From Bacteroidota bacterium (GTDB taxonomy: Bacteria; Bacteroidota; Bacteroidia; Chitinophagales; Saprospiraceae), in assembly GCA_017857395.1 (NCBI GenBank), contig JAFMDF010000009.1:1-64000 (forward strand): a stretch of DNA of 64,000 bases, given 5' to 3'. Shown piece by piece: positions 38,401 through 49,325 of this stretch (its first letter is position 1; each line of letters begins with the position of its first letter). The notes beneath the pieces were generated by a model. The model was not told the DNA's origin. It did not search any database and saw nothing but the letters and a program-made list of their open reading frames with translations. The position numbers and the translations under genes are program-made.

Positions 38401-40546
38401 TAAAATTATTTGGCCCAGTCCAGTTATAAGTAGCAGTCGTTCCAGCACTTGAGATTAATTGAATCCTTGTATTCGCACAGGTAATTACACCTCCTTGTGC
38501 AAGTATATTAACACTTTCTATATTTTCTATAACTTCAATTTTTTCTTCACTCGTACAACCATTAGCGCCTGTCAAAGTCACTTCGTAAATACCTGCTTCT
38601 GTAACAAAGGGATTCGCCGCAGTTGTCGTATATCCATTAGGGCCAACCCATTCATAAGCTGCAATATTGCTGCTAGTTGCTACATTAATGCTTGTACTAT
38701 TAGCCCCACAAGTTAAGTTTCCAGCAGATAAATTAGCAGATGGTGTAGAGAAATCTTCCATTACCATAACGGTATCGCTCACAATACAACCTGTATCTTC
38801 ATTGCTTACCGTTAACACATAAGTACCAGGTTCGGAAACTGAAATTGTTTCTTTTCTAACATTGCCATATAACCTCCCATCAAGGGTTGTCCATAAATAG
38901 TTATAAGAAAAACTACTAGGAGAATCACTACCATCTAAAGTAACGATAGGTTCCGCACAACCAATAATTTGGTCTGCACCTGCACTCATGGCAAAAGGTG
39001 TTGAACCATCCACACTTTCTCTAATTATTGTTGTTGTTCCTTTAGCATCCGTAATGGTACAACTATAAGTCCCAGCCGCAATATTTTCTAAATTCCTAGT
39101 TGTTGCACCATTACTCCATGTATAACTATAAGGTGTTTGTCCATAACTAACTGTTAAAGTAATTGAGCCATTCGCTTGATTACACGCCTCGTCTTGAATA
39201 GTTGCATTTGCTTGAAAAGGTAAAGTAGTACCACCATTTCCACCTAAACAGTTAGCGTTAGCAATTCGAGACCGAATCAATGCGCCTGGCAATTCTCCAA
39301 AACCGCCTGCCAAATTAATACCTGGATTAGATGCCGATAAATCACAATCATTTGTCCATTGTGGATTTAAGTGACAGTAGCTCATTACTGTTCCTCCTGT
39401 AACTGCAGGCTCCTCACCTTGGTCGCAATCACCTTCTGGACACCAACAGTTGTCTATTGGGCCAGTTGGCCATAAACAACTATGTGTATGTGGAGAACCT
39501 AAGTTATGACCAATTTCGTGGGTTACCGCATAAGCTGTCCAAGAATAAGTAGGAAAATCTCTGTAACTAGTTGTAATATTCGTATAACCAACTGCTTTTT
39601 CTTTATCACATAAAGCATCAATATTCGCAGAACCACCATTTGGCACTGTACCATTTACTTTATAATTAGATAAAAGATGAGCAACATCGCCATTAAAATT
39701 GCCATTTAAGGATTTGCCAAAAGCGTCTCTTGCAGCTTTTGCAGAAGAAGTTGGATAAGCGTCTGCTGTAGACCAAACTTTTATTTCAGATATTTGAACG
39801 TCAATGTCATCAATCGCATAAATCGCAGAAACCACATTAAACAAGCCCGTTGCAAAATCAACCGTATTTTGTGCAGAAGACCCGTTGGCTTTGAATAATT
39901 CATAATCACATTCTACATATACTTCAACTGTATTTTTAGAACGAGCGCCTGCATTTCCTTCTCTTGTTACTACGATTTCCTTAAGGTCTTCGGTAGAGCA
40001 AGCAAAAGGATTAGAAGCATTTAAATTTCTTTCTTGGTAAAGTACATAAGTTTCAGAATCGCTATCTCCGTATTGTCCGATGTTGTAGTTTTCGCCATTC
40101 AGGGAAAGAACACCAGTCATTGACTCCTGAAAGAAGTTAATTGTAACCATGGCGTCCTTTACTCCTAAAATAGCACCTCTATAAAAGAGGTTAGGGGAAT
40201 AAGAAAGGGTATTGTGTGAATCTTCAGATTGAACGATTACTTTAAAGTCATCTGCTAACACATTGACTTTTTCTAAGTTAACTTCCAATCTTTTGGACGC
40301 TCCAAAGGGGATTTGCAGCGTCATTGTTTCAAGTTTTTGTTGATTGATTTGAGCTAATGCTTTCTCATTTAAAGTAAAATAAGTGGCATCTTCTACAAAT
40401 CGTTTTTTATCTGTCCCCGTGTGGATATTATCGAAGAGTTCCACCGTTGGGTAAGTATATATAGTTGAAGCTTGTAAGTTAATGGTTATGAATGCACATA
40501 AGAAACCTGTTAAGATGCTAGTGCATACTTTTAATATCGTTGTCAT
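35471..40546 (-). CDS. Reprolysin-like M12 metalloprotease with tandem Ig/PKD-like and SprB-like repeats and a T9SS type-A sorting domain
   Basis: HEIGHNLGSPHTH and Met-turn GTVMSYCH; repeats NWTGPNNFxSxxQNPxVxExGxYxxxVT; C-terminus MAFPNPTSDYFKVKKEL...GTYFLRVVTKEGISVNKIQVIRK. Confidence 0.93.
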   Translation of the reverse strand: MTTILKVCTSILTGFLCAFITINLQASTIYTYPTVELFDNIHTGTDKKRFVEDATYFTLNEKALAQINQQKLETMTLQIPFGASKRLEVNLEKVNVLADDFKVIVQSEDSHNTLSYSPNLFYRGAILGVKDAMVTINFFQESMTGVLSLNGENYNIGQYGDSDSETYVLYQERNLNASNPFACSTEDLKEIVVTREGNAGARSKNTVEVYVECDYELFKANGSSAQNTVDFATGLFNVVSAIYAIDDIDVQISEIKVWSTADAYPTSSAKAARDAFGKSLNGNFNGDVAHLLSNYKVNGTVPNGGSANIDALCDKEKAVGYTNITTSYRDFPTYSWTAYAVTHEIGHNLGSPHTHSCLWPTGPIDNCWCPEGDCDQGEEPAVTGGTVMSYCHLNPQWTNDCDLSASNPGINLAGGFGELPGALIRSRIANANCLGGNGGTTLPFQANATIQDEACNQANGSITLTVSYGQTPYSYTWSNGATTRNLENIAAGTYSCTITDAKGTTTIIRESVDGSTPFAMSAGADQIIGCAEPIVTLDGSDSPSSFSYNYLWTTLDGRLYGNVRKETISVSEPGTYVLTVSNEDTGCIVSDTVMVMEDFSTPSANLSAGNLTCGANSTSINVATSSNIAAYEWVGPNGYTTTAANPFVTEAGIYEVTLTGANGCTSEEKIEVIENIESVNILAQGGVITCANTRIQLISSAGTTATYNWTGPNNFTSTLQNPIVDEIGDYTVKAITDNGCTSETTVAVTAENTIPTITTQNGIINCGAINTQLNATASTTVTYNWTGPNNFQSIAQNPTVTEAGIYHLKVTAINGCSSETNVIVTKENTIPTITAQDAIINCGRVNTQLNATASTTVTYNWTGPNNFQSIAQNPIVTEAGTYHLQVTAINGCSSETNVIVTKENTQPVIVAKGGQLDCNHPMTTFVVNTAEVDLKYSWTGPNGFISNEKTPTVDNAGTYQLIAGKDAGCTTTIEVIVAEDYTTPTVAIKGEDITCAKDKVILKALSNDNIQTYTWGNTNGIISNDQAIEVAAAGTYELTVTNENGCVTTEMFTVNAATDLPVFELKANDLSCANPTSELKVVYSGTDLSFNWTGPENFISNEASPTVTIPGTYEVAISKENGCSTTASVTINQMTTSTISFAATEAISCNHEVVVIDATASILTENVMVEWATEDGNIIHKVNDLMISVDRPGTYALTVRDLVTECVTIQAIKVEGTSTIAARIDNDQVLNCVQSSLVLSANNSDYSENTVFNWVTDNGNIITDAAAREIEVNAPGFYTLLVTDTITGCSDATFTQVNEAARPAAHLSVPSMLTCNQPTTTISGANSVVNATSTIEWARNGEVIPNSSVLFLTVNAEGRYSMTITDTLNQCESTSEMVVMAHEAPQVEIAKIEEDACGKGEGIIALNITTGSAYEINWSNGEKGATVENLNAGNYTATITDAIGCEVVISRTIQLVAPISLADAVITPTTCSGNENGSIEVALQGGNFPYETQWSNGETALAIDGLAIGTHTLEVVDAKGCVNAFDFEMRAPNTLEAAITVLHNDVKVDVAGGTPDYAFNWSDGTTEQYGSNFAPGTHEVTIQDANGCAITKSFEIDATTAVKEVLTKDLEIMAFPNPTSDYFKVKKELSSVSAINISVYTASGEQMMAASKNGTSIDETINTIDWAPGTYFLRVVTKEGISVNKIQVIRK
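37836..38291 (-). repeat. Two near-identical 228-bp units in the metalloprotease gene
   Basis: The segment beginning ATTTTCTTTTGTAACAAT(T/C)ACATTCGTTTCGCTAGAACAACC recurs after exactly 228 bp (76 codons). Confidence 0.85.
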
Positions 40547-41087
40547 AATTGCGCTATTTTTGGGGAATAGTAGAAGTAGGTTATAGGTAAAAGGGAGGAA
40601 AAGGATTTTTTTAAGAAAATTTTAGAAGAGGGGGAAAATATCTTAAAAGTTGGGAGTTTATTAGAAGGTGGGTGGGTATAATTCTTTTGATGACTCAAAG
40701 ATAGGGGCATATCAAAGTTTATCCAAAAAAAAAGCTTGTCACTTTTAAATTTTTACTGTTTTTTTTTAGATAAAATCTTAAAAATAGATATAAATAGGTT
40801 CATTTTACAATATATTAATCATTTGTGACATTGTTTAATATTTTAAACAAAAAAAATAAATTGATTACCAGTTGTTTATATTTATTTATTTAAATTTTTA
40901 ATACATTTTGTGACTAAGCTTCGGAAAACCTATTTTTCGCTTATTTTTGACAAAAAATATAAACCAAACCCTAAAAAGTCACGCTAACAAATTATCTGGA
41001 ATAAAATCGACCGCTAGATTAAACAATAAAAATCACCTTATTAATTGCTTTATTTTGCGGATTTAAAGCATTTATCATTTTTTAACT

Positions 41088-41834
41088 ATGAAAACTCCTT
41101 TTTACTTATCTTTTGTATTATCTTTTTTTTCGTAAGTATGTCACAAATTGGATATATCTAAATAAATAAGCAACCGATACAAATAGGGGAAGGTTTACAA
41201 ATTATCCCTTTAAAAGAAAATACTTACCTGCATAAATCTTGGCTCATTTTTCAAGATTTGGGCGAGTTGCTAGTCACGGTCTCCTTTATACTAATGGAAA
41301 AGAAACCGTTATTATGGATAAACCAGTTAATGGTTCGCTAACTTTGTTGTTAATTAATTAGATTTAACAAGATTTAGGACATACTATTATAAGGCAGTTG
41401 TTATCAATCATCATCATATAAATTGTTTAGGTGGATTAAAAACACTATATCAGATGGGTATTTCGGCTTATGCCATCAAACGTTGTCAAAAATTAGCTTG
41501 CAAAAATAATGTAACGAGTCCCAACATGGTTTCAGAAAAACCTTAGATTTACCCCTTGGAAATCAATCCCTTTTTGTCGATATTTTGGAAAAGCCCATAG
41601 TGCCGATAATTTAGTAGTTATATTCCATCCGAAGCTATTCTTTTTGACGGTTATATGATAAAATCTTTGAAAAGCGGAGAAGGAAACTTAGCAGATGCTT
41701 CTATAAAAAAATGGAGTCAAACTGTTTTGAAAATAAAAACTACTTTTTCTAAAGTCGAAGTAGTTGTTCCTGGGCATAGAGAAGTAGCAGGTACCGCATT
41801 TTTGGATTATACAATAGTGTTTATTCTAAAATAA
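41088..41834 (+). pseudogene. Decayed subclass B1 metallo-beta-lactamase
   Basis: Across three frames: MKTPFYLSFVLSFF / VSMSQIGYI*INKQPIQIGEGLQIIPLKENTYLHKSWLIFQDLG / RVASHGLLYTNGKETVIMDKPVN / KAVVINHHHINCLGGLKTLYQMGISAYA / YFGKAHSADNLVV / YIPSEAILFDGYMIKSLKSGEGNLADASIKKWSQTVLKIKTTFSKVEVVVPGHREVAGTAFLDYTI. Confidence 0.85.
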
Positions 41835-41845
41835 ATCGTACTAGA

Positions 41846-41878
41846 AGTGCTTCCAGAACTCCAAGTTCTGGAAGCACT
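41846..41878. repeat. Perfect short palindrome downstream of the MBL remnant
   Basis: AGTGCTTCCAGAACT-CCA-AGTTCTGGAAGCACT. Confidence 0.85.
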
Positions 41879-42049
41879 AAGCTCTTTAGAATAAAGTCTA
41901 ATAGATATGTTTAGATATTAATATTTTTTCACCAAGTAATAGTAAAAAATAATTGCTTCTTTTGCACAAATACCTCCAAGTGTTTTCAAAACCTTGGAGT
42001 GTTTATAGGAGTAATTTATTCTTTCTTCGTTACCAATCATTTTTCAATA

Positions 42050-42466
42050 ATGAAATTACCAATTTTTGTAATCAGTATCTTTTTATTAATGACTGCCTGT
42101 AGTTCTAATACAGAAACCGCAGATAAAACAGTAAAAAAGGCAAGTACGGAAATAGCAAAGGCCAAACAACTTAGACATGTCGTACTCTTCAAGTTTAAAG
42201 AAGGCACAACCGCTGCGGATATACAAAAAGTAGAAGCCGCTTTTACGGCTTTACCAAATAAGATTCCTGAAATAAAAGGATACGAGTGGGGAATCAATAA
42301 TAGCCCAGAAGGATTAGAAAAAGGGTTTACCCATTGCTTCTTCTTGACCTTTGATGATGAAGCGGGTCGAGCAGTTTATTTACCACATCCTGATCATAAA
42401 GCATTTGGTGTGGTTTTAACCCCATACTTAGATGATGTATTAGTATTGGATTATTGGGTTAAATAA
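42050..42466 (+). CDS. Dabb-family (stress-responsive A/B barrel) lipoprotein
   Basis: Lipobox LLMTACSS; LRHVVLFKFKEGTTAADIQKVEAAFTALPNKIPEIKGYEWGINNSPEG. Confidence 0.88.
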   Translation: MKLPIFVISIFLLMTACSSNTETADKTVKKASTEIAKAKQLRHVVLFKFKEGTTAADIQKVEAAFTALPNKIPEIKGYEWGINNSPEGLEKGFTHCFFLTFDDEAGRAVYLPHPDHKAFGVVLTPYLDDVLVLDYWVK

Positions 42467-42537
42467 TAGACATCCAACTTCAACCCCAATCTCAACTTCA
42501 ACCTCAATTTTAAAAGGACTTGAAGTTGAGATTGAAA

Positions 42538-42966
42538 TCACCTTTTCCAACTAATCAGAATAACGCCTGCCAAAATTAGTAAGATGCCCAATAATTGGGT
42601 ATAACTCAAATTGCTTTTAAACCAAAAATAGTCCAAGCCTAAGCCTACTAAAATATTCACGCCTACAATCAGCGTAATGCCTACGGAAGCAGGAATAGCT
42701 TGCGAAAAGGCATAAAACGCCACAATTTCTGCCAAACTAACAAATATGCCCGCAATAATCGCAAATTTCAATCCCGTTGATGTATAAACTAAGGGTTCCT
42801 GTCCGTCTTTCAGAATCAAAAAAATAAATACACCGACCACCACAGCTACTGCTTGTAAAACAACTGCACCTAGCATTTCTTGAATATGTGTTGCCGATAA
42901 TTTTACGGCTAATTGGTAGCAAGCAAATAAAGCCCCAGCAATTATTGCTAACAAAATTCCTTTCAT
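42538..42966 (-). CDS. EamA/DMT-family small transporter
   Basis: Four-TM, 142 aa; LVGVNILVGLGLDYFWFKSNLSYTQLLGILLILAGVILI. Confidence 0.75.
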   Translation of the reverse strand: MKGILLAIIAGALFACYQLAVKLSATHIQEMLGAVVLQAVAVVVGVFIFLILKDGQEPLVYTSTGLKFAIIAGIFVSLAEIVAFYAFSQAIPASVGITLIVGVNILVGLGLDYFWFKSNLSYTQLLGILLILAGVILISWKR

Positions 42967-43064
42967 TAGGAGGTTAAATTTAGTTTTGAAAACGACTCAA
43001 AGATATACTAATGCAACTAATCTATTACTTTTACTGTTAGAAATCGAGAAAAATTCCTAATCGT

Positions 43065-45278
43065 ATGAAATCATTTTTACCTTTCTGTTTACTATTCCTT
43101 TTTTGTCAGCAACTGGCTTTTTCCTTTAATGATAATCGAAAAAACCAAGAAAAATATGGCATCAAAATAAAAAGAGCCAGCGGAGAAATTCGCCTAGATG
43201 GCAAACTAGAAGAAGCTGCTTGGAAAGAAGCAGATATAGGCAGTAATTTTGTTCAGAAAAATCCAAAACCAGGCGCAAAAGCCGTTTTACATACTGAATT
43301 TCAGCTCACCTACGACGATAATTTTCTATACTTAGCTGCCACTTGTATGGACTCTCCAGACCATATTATTTCTACTTTGAAAAGAGATGCTGGTTTTTGG
43401 GACGGAGATAATATAGGCTTAGTTTTAGACCCTTTAAATGAAGCAACCACAGGTTTTATGTTTGGGACGAATCCAGCGGGTGTACAAACAGATGTTTTAT
43501 TGGGCGGCGGCACAGGTTCGGAACATTATAAAGGAGAATGGGACAATCGTTGGTTTGTAGAAACGCATATTCATCATGATAGATGGACAGTAGAAATGGC
43601 TATTCCCTTTAAAACATTACGCTATGAAACAGACCGAACCACTTGGGGTATTAATTTTTTCAGAAATGATAAAAAGAACAATCGCCAAGATGTTTGGGCC
43701 GAAATCCCTCGGCAATTTTGGTTTATTGATTTAGGATATACAGGTCGTTTAGATTGGGATGCTCCTCCTAAAAAAGTAAATGGAAACGTTTCCATTATTC
43801 CTTATATTAACACCAATACGTCCAAAAATTTTGAAGCAGGAACGGATGCTGAAAACGGGTTTGATATTGGCTTAGATGCAAAAATAGCTTTATCCTCTTC
43901 GCTTAATTTAGATTTAACGGTTAATCCCGATTTTTCTCAGGTCGAAGTTGACCAACAAGTGACCAATCTAACTCGGTTTAGTATTTTTTTACCCGAAAGA
44001 CGGACTTTTTTTATTGAAAATAGCGATATATTTTCCAATTTTGGTATTCCTCCCGTCCGTCCTTTTTTCTCTCGGCGGATTGGATTAGACGGTTCTGGGC
44101 AAGCAGTACCCATTGCTTTTGGCGCTCGTTTGACGGGCAATGTCACCAGCAATACAAGAATCGGCGTCATGAACGTCCAAACGAAAGGAAATGCTGACCA
44201 GTTTGGACAAAATTATACCGCCGCCGCTTTTAATCAACGAGTATTTGGTCGGTCTACCATCAAAGGCATGTTTGTGAATAGACAAGCCTATAATGAAGGG
44301 GAATTTGTTGGCAATGATTATAATCGAAATGCCAGTTTAGAATTTGCTTACCAAAGTTCCAATGGTGTATGGCAAGGTTGGTCAGGCTATCATAAAAGCT
44401 TTAAACATGGCATTAAGGGAGATAATAATTTTACTTCTATTGGTGGTGCTTATAATGGGAATGTGCTATCCGCCGTCATAGATTGGACAAGAGTCGGTAC
44501 GGAATATTTTGCAGATGTAGGTTTTATCAATTTTGTTAATAATTATGACGCTATCAGAGACACAACGCTTAGACTAGGTTTTAGTAATATCTTCCTGCCG
44601 CTTACGTTAACCTTTATACCCGAAAACAGCAGCACTATCAATCGGCATCAACTAGAATTAGAATCCTATTTAAGATTAGACCCCGATTATAAATTTGTAG
44701 AAAGAGGGCATGAATTTGGGTATAATATAGAATTCAAAAATAGTAGTAGCCTTTTTTTAGAGGCGGCTAATAATGTAACCGATTTACGTTTCCCTTTTGC
44801 TTTTACAGATGGAGTCCCGCTTCCAGTTGGTCGATATTCCGCCAATAGAGTCGGTATTGGTTATGATTCCGATGAACGAAAAAAATTATCTTTTGGTGCT
44901 GGTGTTAGTACAGGCGGATTCTATAATGGTACCCTCCATCAAGTAGAAGTTGGTATCGAGTATAGACAGCAACCCTGGGGTAATTTTGGTTTGGATATAG
45001 AATACAATAAACTTAAATTTCCTGATGAATTTGGGGAAGAAACGATTTGGGCATTTAACCCCAAAATAGAAATCAATTTCAATCGGAATCTTTTCTGGAC
45101 GACTTTCTTACAATATAATACCCAAGCAGATAACTTTAACATCAATAGCCGTTTTCAATGGCGTTTTGCCCCGATGTCCGATATTTTTCTGGTTTGGACA
45201 GATAATTATGCGGTGGAGAATTTTGGGGTTAAGAATCGAGCGTTGGTGTTGAAGGTAAATTATTGGTTTGTGTTGTAA
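43065..45278 (+). CDS. DUF5916-domain protein with N-terminal CBM9-like domain
   Basis: GEIRLDGKLEEAAWKEADIGSNFVQKNPKPG...TTWGINFFRNDKKNNRQDVWAEIPRQ...VNPDFSQVEVDQQVTNLTRFSIFLPERRTFFIENSDIF. Confidence 0.9.
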   Translation: MKSFLPFCLLFLFCQQLAFSFNDNRKNQEKYGIKIKRASGEIRLDGKLEEAAWKEADIGSNFVQKNPKPGAKAVLHTEFQLTYDDNFLYLAATCMDSPDHIISTLKRDAGFWDGDNIGLVLDPLNEATTGFMFGTNPAGVQTDVLLGGGTGSEHYKGEWDNRWFVETHIHHDRWTVEMAIPFKTLRYETDRTTWGINFFRNDKKNNRQDVWAEIPRQFWFIDLGYTGRLDWDAPPKKVNGNVSIIPYINTNTSKNFEAGTDAENGFDIGLDAKIALSSSLNLDLTVNPDFSQVEVDQQVTNLTRFSIFLPERRTFFIENSDIFSNFGIPPVRPFFSRRIGLDGSGQAVPIAFGARLTGNVTSNTRIGVMNVQTKGNADQFGQNYTAAAFNQRVFGRSTIKGMFVNRQAYNEGEFVGNDYNRNASLEFAYQSSNGVWQGWSGYHKSFKHGIKGDNNFTSIGGAYNGNVLSAVIDWTRVGTEYFADVGFINFVNNYDAIRDTTLRLGFSNIFLPLTLTFIPENSSTINRHQLELESYLRLDPDYKFVERGHEFGYNIEFKNSSSLFLEAANNVTDLRFPFAFTDGVPLPVGRYSANRVGIGYDSDERKKLSFGAGVSTGGFYNGTLHQVEVGIEYRQQPWGNFGLDIEYNKLKFPDEFGEETIWAFNPKIEINFNRNLFWTTFLQYNTQADNFNINSRFQWRFAPMSDIFLVWTDNYAVENFGVKNRALVLKVNYWFVL

Positions 45279-45318
45279 GCAATACTAATCCATTCAAAGA
45301 TTCCGTTTCTTTAGTTAA

Positions 45319-46323
<1,005 letters not shown>

Positions 46324-46364
46324 AAAGATAATTAGGTTATCAGCAACTCAAACATTTTCCAAGA

Positions 46365-47861
46365 TTAATAAAAGGTTCGAATTTTATCGAAAACAATGCT
46401 CTTTAAATTGGTTATATCTTCCGATACATTAAAATAAAAAATAACCCCAATAAAGATGATAGAAATAACCACAGAGTTAATCACAATATTCAATAAAGGG
46501 TAAATTGTGTCTGGTATTAGAATCGTCAATCCAAATAAACCGATTCCTAATAACAGTGTCCAAAACATACTCCAGGCAAAAGGCTGGATTTTAAACTTTA
46601 TTAGGACAAACAAAAATTTGACTAGATTAAAAATAAACATAGAAGTTAAGGTAGCTAAAGCTGCTCCTACAATTCCAAATTTTGGGATAAAAAGTAAATT
46701 AAACAAAATATTTAATCCTGCTAAAGTAAGGCTTAAGTATAAATCAAATCTATACAATTTTGAGTAGGCAATGATATGCGTATTAACGCCTCCTGTCATA
46801 TCTACCAATTTGGCTAATCCTAAAATAAGTACAACATATTTCCCTGGTCGGTAATCTTCTCCATTTGGCAAAATATCAAAAATATAATCTATAGAGGACC
46901 AAATACCCGTTAAAAAAAGAACCCCAAAAATCAAAAGATTAATTGATGTTTTTTTATAAATTTCGTCTATTTTAGCAATATTATTTGCAAGCCAAGATTC
47001 CGCAATTATAGGCGCAGAAATGCTAAACAAAGACTTCATTGGAACACCAACAACCGTACTAATAAATAACGCAATGGTATAAATACCTGCATTTCCTAAA
47101 TCAATCAATGTCCCGACCATATAAATATCAATCTGTGTCGCTGCTACTGTTCCAATTACGCCAAAAAAACGATAACTCGCATAATTCCCTATCTCCTTCA
47201 ATAGTGGTTTTTTGAAGAATTTAAACCTAGGTTTAAGGTGCAATTCTCCCAAATACCATAAATAACAAAGTAATGCAATTGGTATGAATAAAAAAGCACC
47301 TACAAAGAAATTAATTAAGGTATCAAAAGAAATATAATCAAAGAAATAAGACAATGATAAAACAGGAAGTGCTACTTTAAGAAACAAATCATTCAAAATA
47401 GATGGAATAACTATTAGCTTAAAATTCGAACAATAATTAACGAGTAAATAAGAATAGGCAATCCCTAAAACCAAGAGTGCAATATAAGGGACATAGGTTA
47501 TATATAGCACTGCATCTTCCTGGTTTTCAAAATAACTAAGTACATTATCTTTTAAAAAATAAATAAATACTAGGAAGAAAAAATAGCCTAGGAGTGGAAT
47601 AATTAAAAGAAAAAACAGAAACCCGTTATGCCCATTCTGCTCATTCTTAAAATTAGGAAAAAACCGAATAGCGACAGATGTTATTCCAAGAGAAATAAAT
47701 GGTACGATTAAAGTAGCAGCAGAAATCAAATACCGAATTAATCCAAGCTCTGTTTTTGTTAAAGCATAGGTGTAAACAAATAATACATTAATCATTCCCA
47801 GAAAAACCCCTGTAAATGTGACAACACTATGCTTAATACCCTGTCTTCGAATTACACCCAT
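46365..47861 (-). CDS. Wzx-type polysaccharide flippase
   Basis: About 12-14 TM helices over 498 aa; lies in a glycan locus. Confidence 0.8.
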   Translation of the reverse strand: MGVIRRQGIKHSVVTFTGVFLGMINVLFVYTYALTKTELGLIRYLISAATLIVPFISLGITSVAIRFFPNFKNEQNGHNGFLFFLLIIPLLGYFFFLVFIYFLKDNVLSYFENQEDAVLYITYVPYIALLVLGIAYSYLLVNYCSNFKLIVIPSILNDLFLKVALPVLSLSYFFDYISFDTLINFFVGAFLFIPIALLCYLWYLGELHLKPRFKFFKKPLLKEIGNYASYRFFGVIGTVAATQIDIYMVGTLIDLGNAGIYTIALFISTVVGVPMKSLFSISAPIIAESWLANNIAKIDEIYKKTSINLLIFGVLFLTGIWSSIDYIFDILPNGEDYRPGKYVVLILGLAKLVDMTGGVNTHIIAYSKLYRFDLYLSLTLAGLNILFNLLFIPKFGIVGAALATLTSMFIFNLVKFLFVLIKFKIQPFAWSMFWTLLLGIGLFGLTILIPDTIYPLLNIVINSVVISIIFIGVIFYFNVSEDITNLKSIVFDKIRTFY

Positions 47862-48281
47862 TAAAAAAATATTGTTTAAAATATTTATAAATCTTATGAC
47901 GTTAACGAAATATTTTAGAGAAGGTTAACAATTAAATAGTAGAATAACCAATCAATAACTTATTGAAAGTTCTTAAATCGTGGCCGTCAATCAAATATTC
48001 GTTTTCCATATCGCCCTATAGGAAACCAATTAGTCTTAATTGGTTCTTGAAACAATAGGAAGGTCAAAAACGTATTCTCTTCAATAGAAAACTAGTAGAA
48101 AATTTCATCAATTTTTAATGGCTATGCTAAAAACTAAACAATGCCAGTTTTCCGCAAAAAAAAAGAAAATTGATAGAAAGTATATCCAAAAGCCCGCTCT
48201 ATTCTTCCTATTTCCAGTAAAATAATTTTTTATCTAGGATTTGGGGCAGGTAAAATAACTTACAAATTAAACGGAATAATA

Positions 48282-49325
48282 GTGAATTTAGATTTAAACG
48301 GTAAATCAATATTAATTACGGGAGGTACAGGTTCCTTAGGCAAAGCTTTAACCAGCAGAATTTTTAAAGAATTTCCACAGGTAAAACGCCTAGTAATTTA
48401 CTCTAGAGATGAGCAGAAGCAATTCCAAATGGCTCAGACGTACAACTCAAGAGATTATCCTGCTATCCGTTTTTTCATTGGTGATGTAAGAGATAGAGAA
48501 CGATTGGTTCGGGCTATGAATGGCATTGATTACGTGATTCATGCTGCTGCTATGAAGCATGTTCATTTAGCAGAATACAATCCCTCCGAATGTATCAAAA
48601 CTAATATTGGTGGCGCAGAAAATGTCATCCATGCTTGTTTACAGACAAAGGTACAACGAGTAGTTGCACTTTCTACAGACAAAGCCTGTGCGCCCATTAA
48701 TTTATATGGTGCAACTAAATTAACTTCTGATAAATTATTTGTAGCAGCTAATAATATTCGAGGTTGGCAAGAAATTCGTTTTTCTGTAGTCCGATATGGC
48801 AATGTAATGGGTTCTAATGGTTCGGTTATCCCTTTCTTCTTAAAGAAAAGAAAAGAAGGTTTTTTACCACTTACAGATCCAAATATGACTCGTTTCAATA
48901 TATCTTTGGACGGTGGCGTTGATATGGTTTTTCATGCTTTGGCCAAAGCTTGGGGAGGAGAAATTTTTATTCCTAAAATCCCCTCTTATAAGATATCTGA
49001 TGTAGCAAAAGCCATTGCCCCAGAGATAGAACATAAGGTGATTGGAATTCGACCAGGAGAAAAAATTCATGAAGAGATGATTACCTCCTCTGATTCTTAT
49101 AATTCCTATGACATGGGGAAATACTATGTCATTTTACCGACTGTCCCAAGTTGGAACTTAGAAGAATTCATTGAAGCATTCAATGCTAAAAAAGTACAAA
49201 CAGGGTTCAGTTATAATTCTGGAGCAAATGAAGAATGGATTGGCATAGAAGATATTAGACTGTTAATCACAAAGCATATTGACCCTGCCTTTACAATCAA
49301 CGAAACTCAACCCGAAATTGTATGA
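48282..49325 (+). CDS. pseB: UDP-N-acetylglucosamine 4,6-dehydratase (inverting)
   Basis: LITGGTGSLGKALTSRI, IHAAAMKHVHLAEYNPSECIKTNIGGAENVI, LSTDKACAPINLYGATKL, RYGNVMGSNGSVIPFF. Confidence 0.93.
   Translation: MNLDLNGKSILITGGTGSLGKALTSRIFKEFPQVKRLVIYSRDEQKQFQMAQTYNSRDYPAIRFFIGDVRDRERLVRAMNGIDYVIHAAAMKHVHLAEYNPSECIKTNIGGAENVIHACLQTKVQRVVALSTDKACAPINLYGATKLTSDKLFVAANNIRGWQEIRFSVVRYGNVMGSNGSVIPFFLKKRKEGFLPLTDPNMTRFNISLDGGVDMVFHALAKAWGGEIFIPKIPSYKISDVAKAIAPEIEHKVIGIRPGEKIHEEMITSSDSYNSYDMGKYYVILPTVPSWNLEEFIEAFNAKKVQTGFSYNSGANEEWIGIEDIRLLITKHIDPAFTINETQPEIV

Noticed and set aside
46365-46395. GGTTCGAATTTTATC resembling a tRNA T-loop
   Set aside because: No acceptor or anticodon arms around it; it lies in the flippase gene end.
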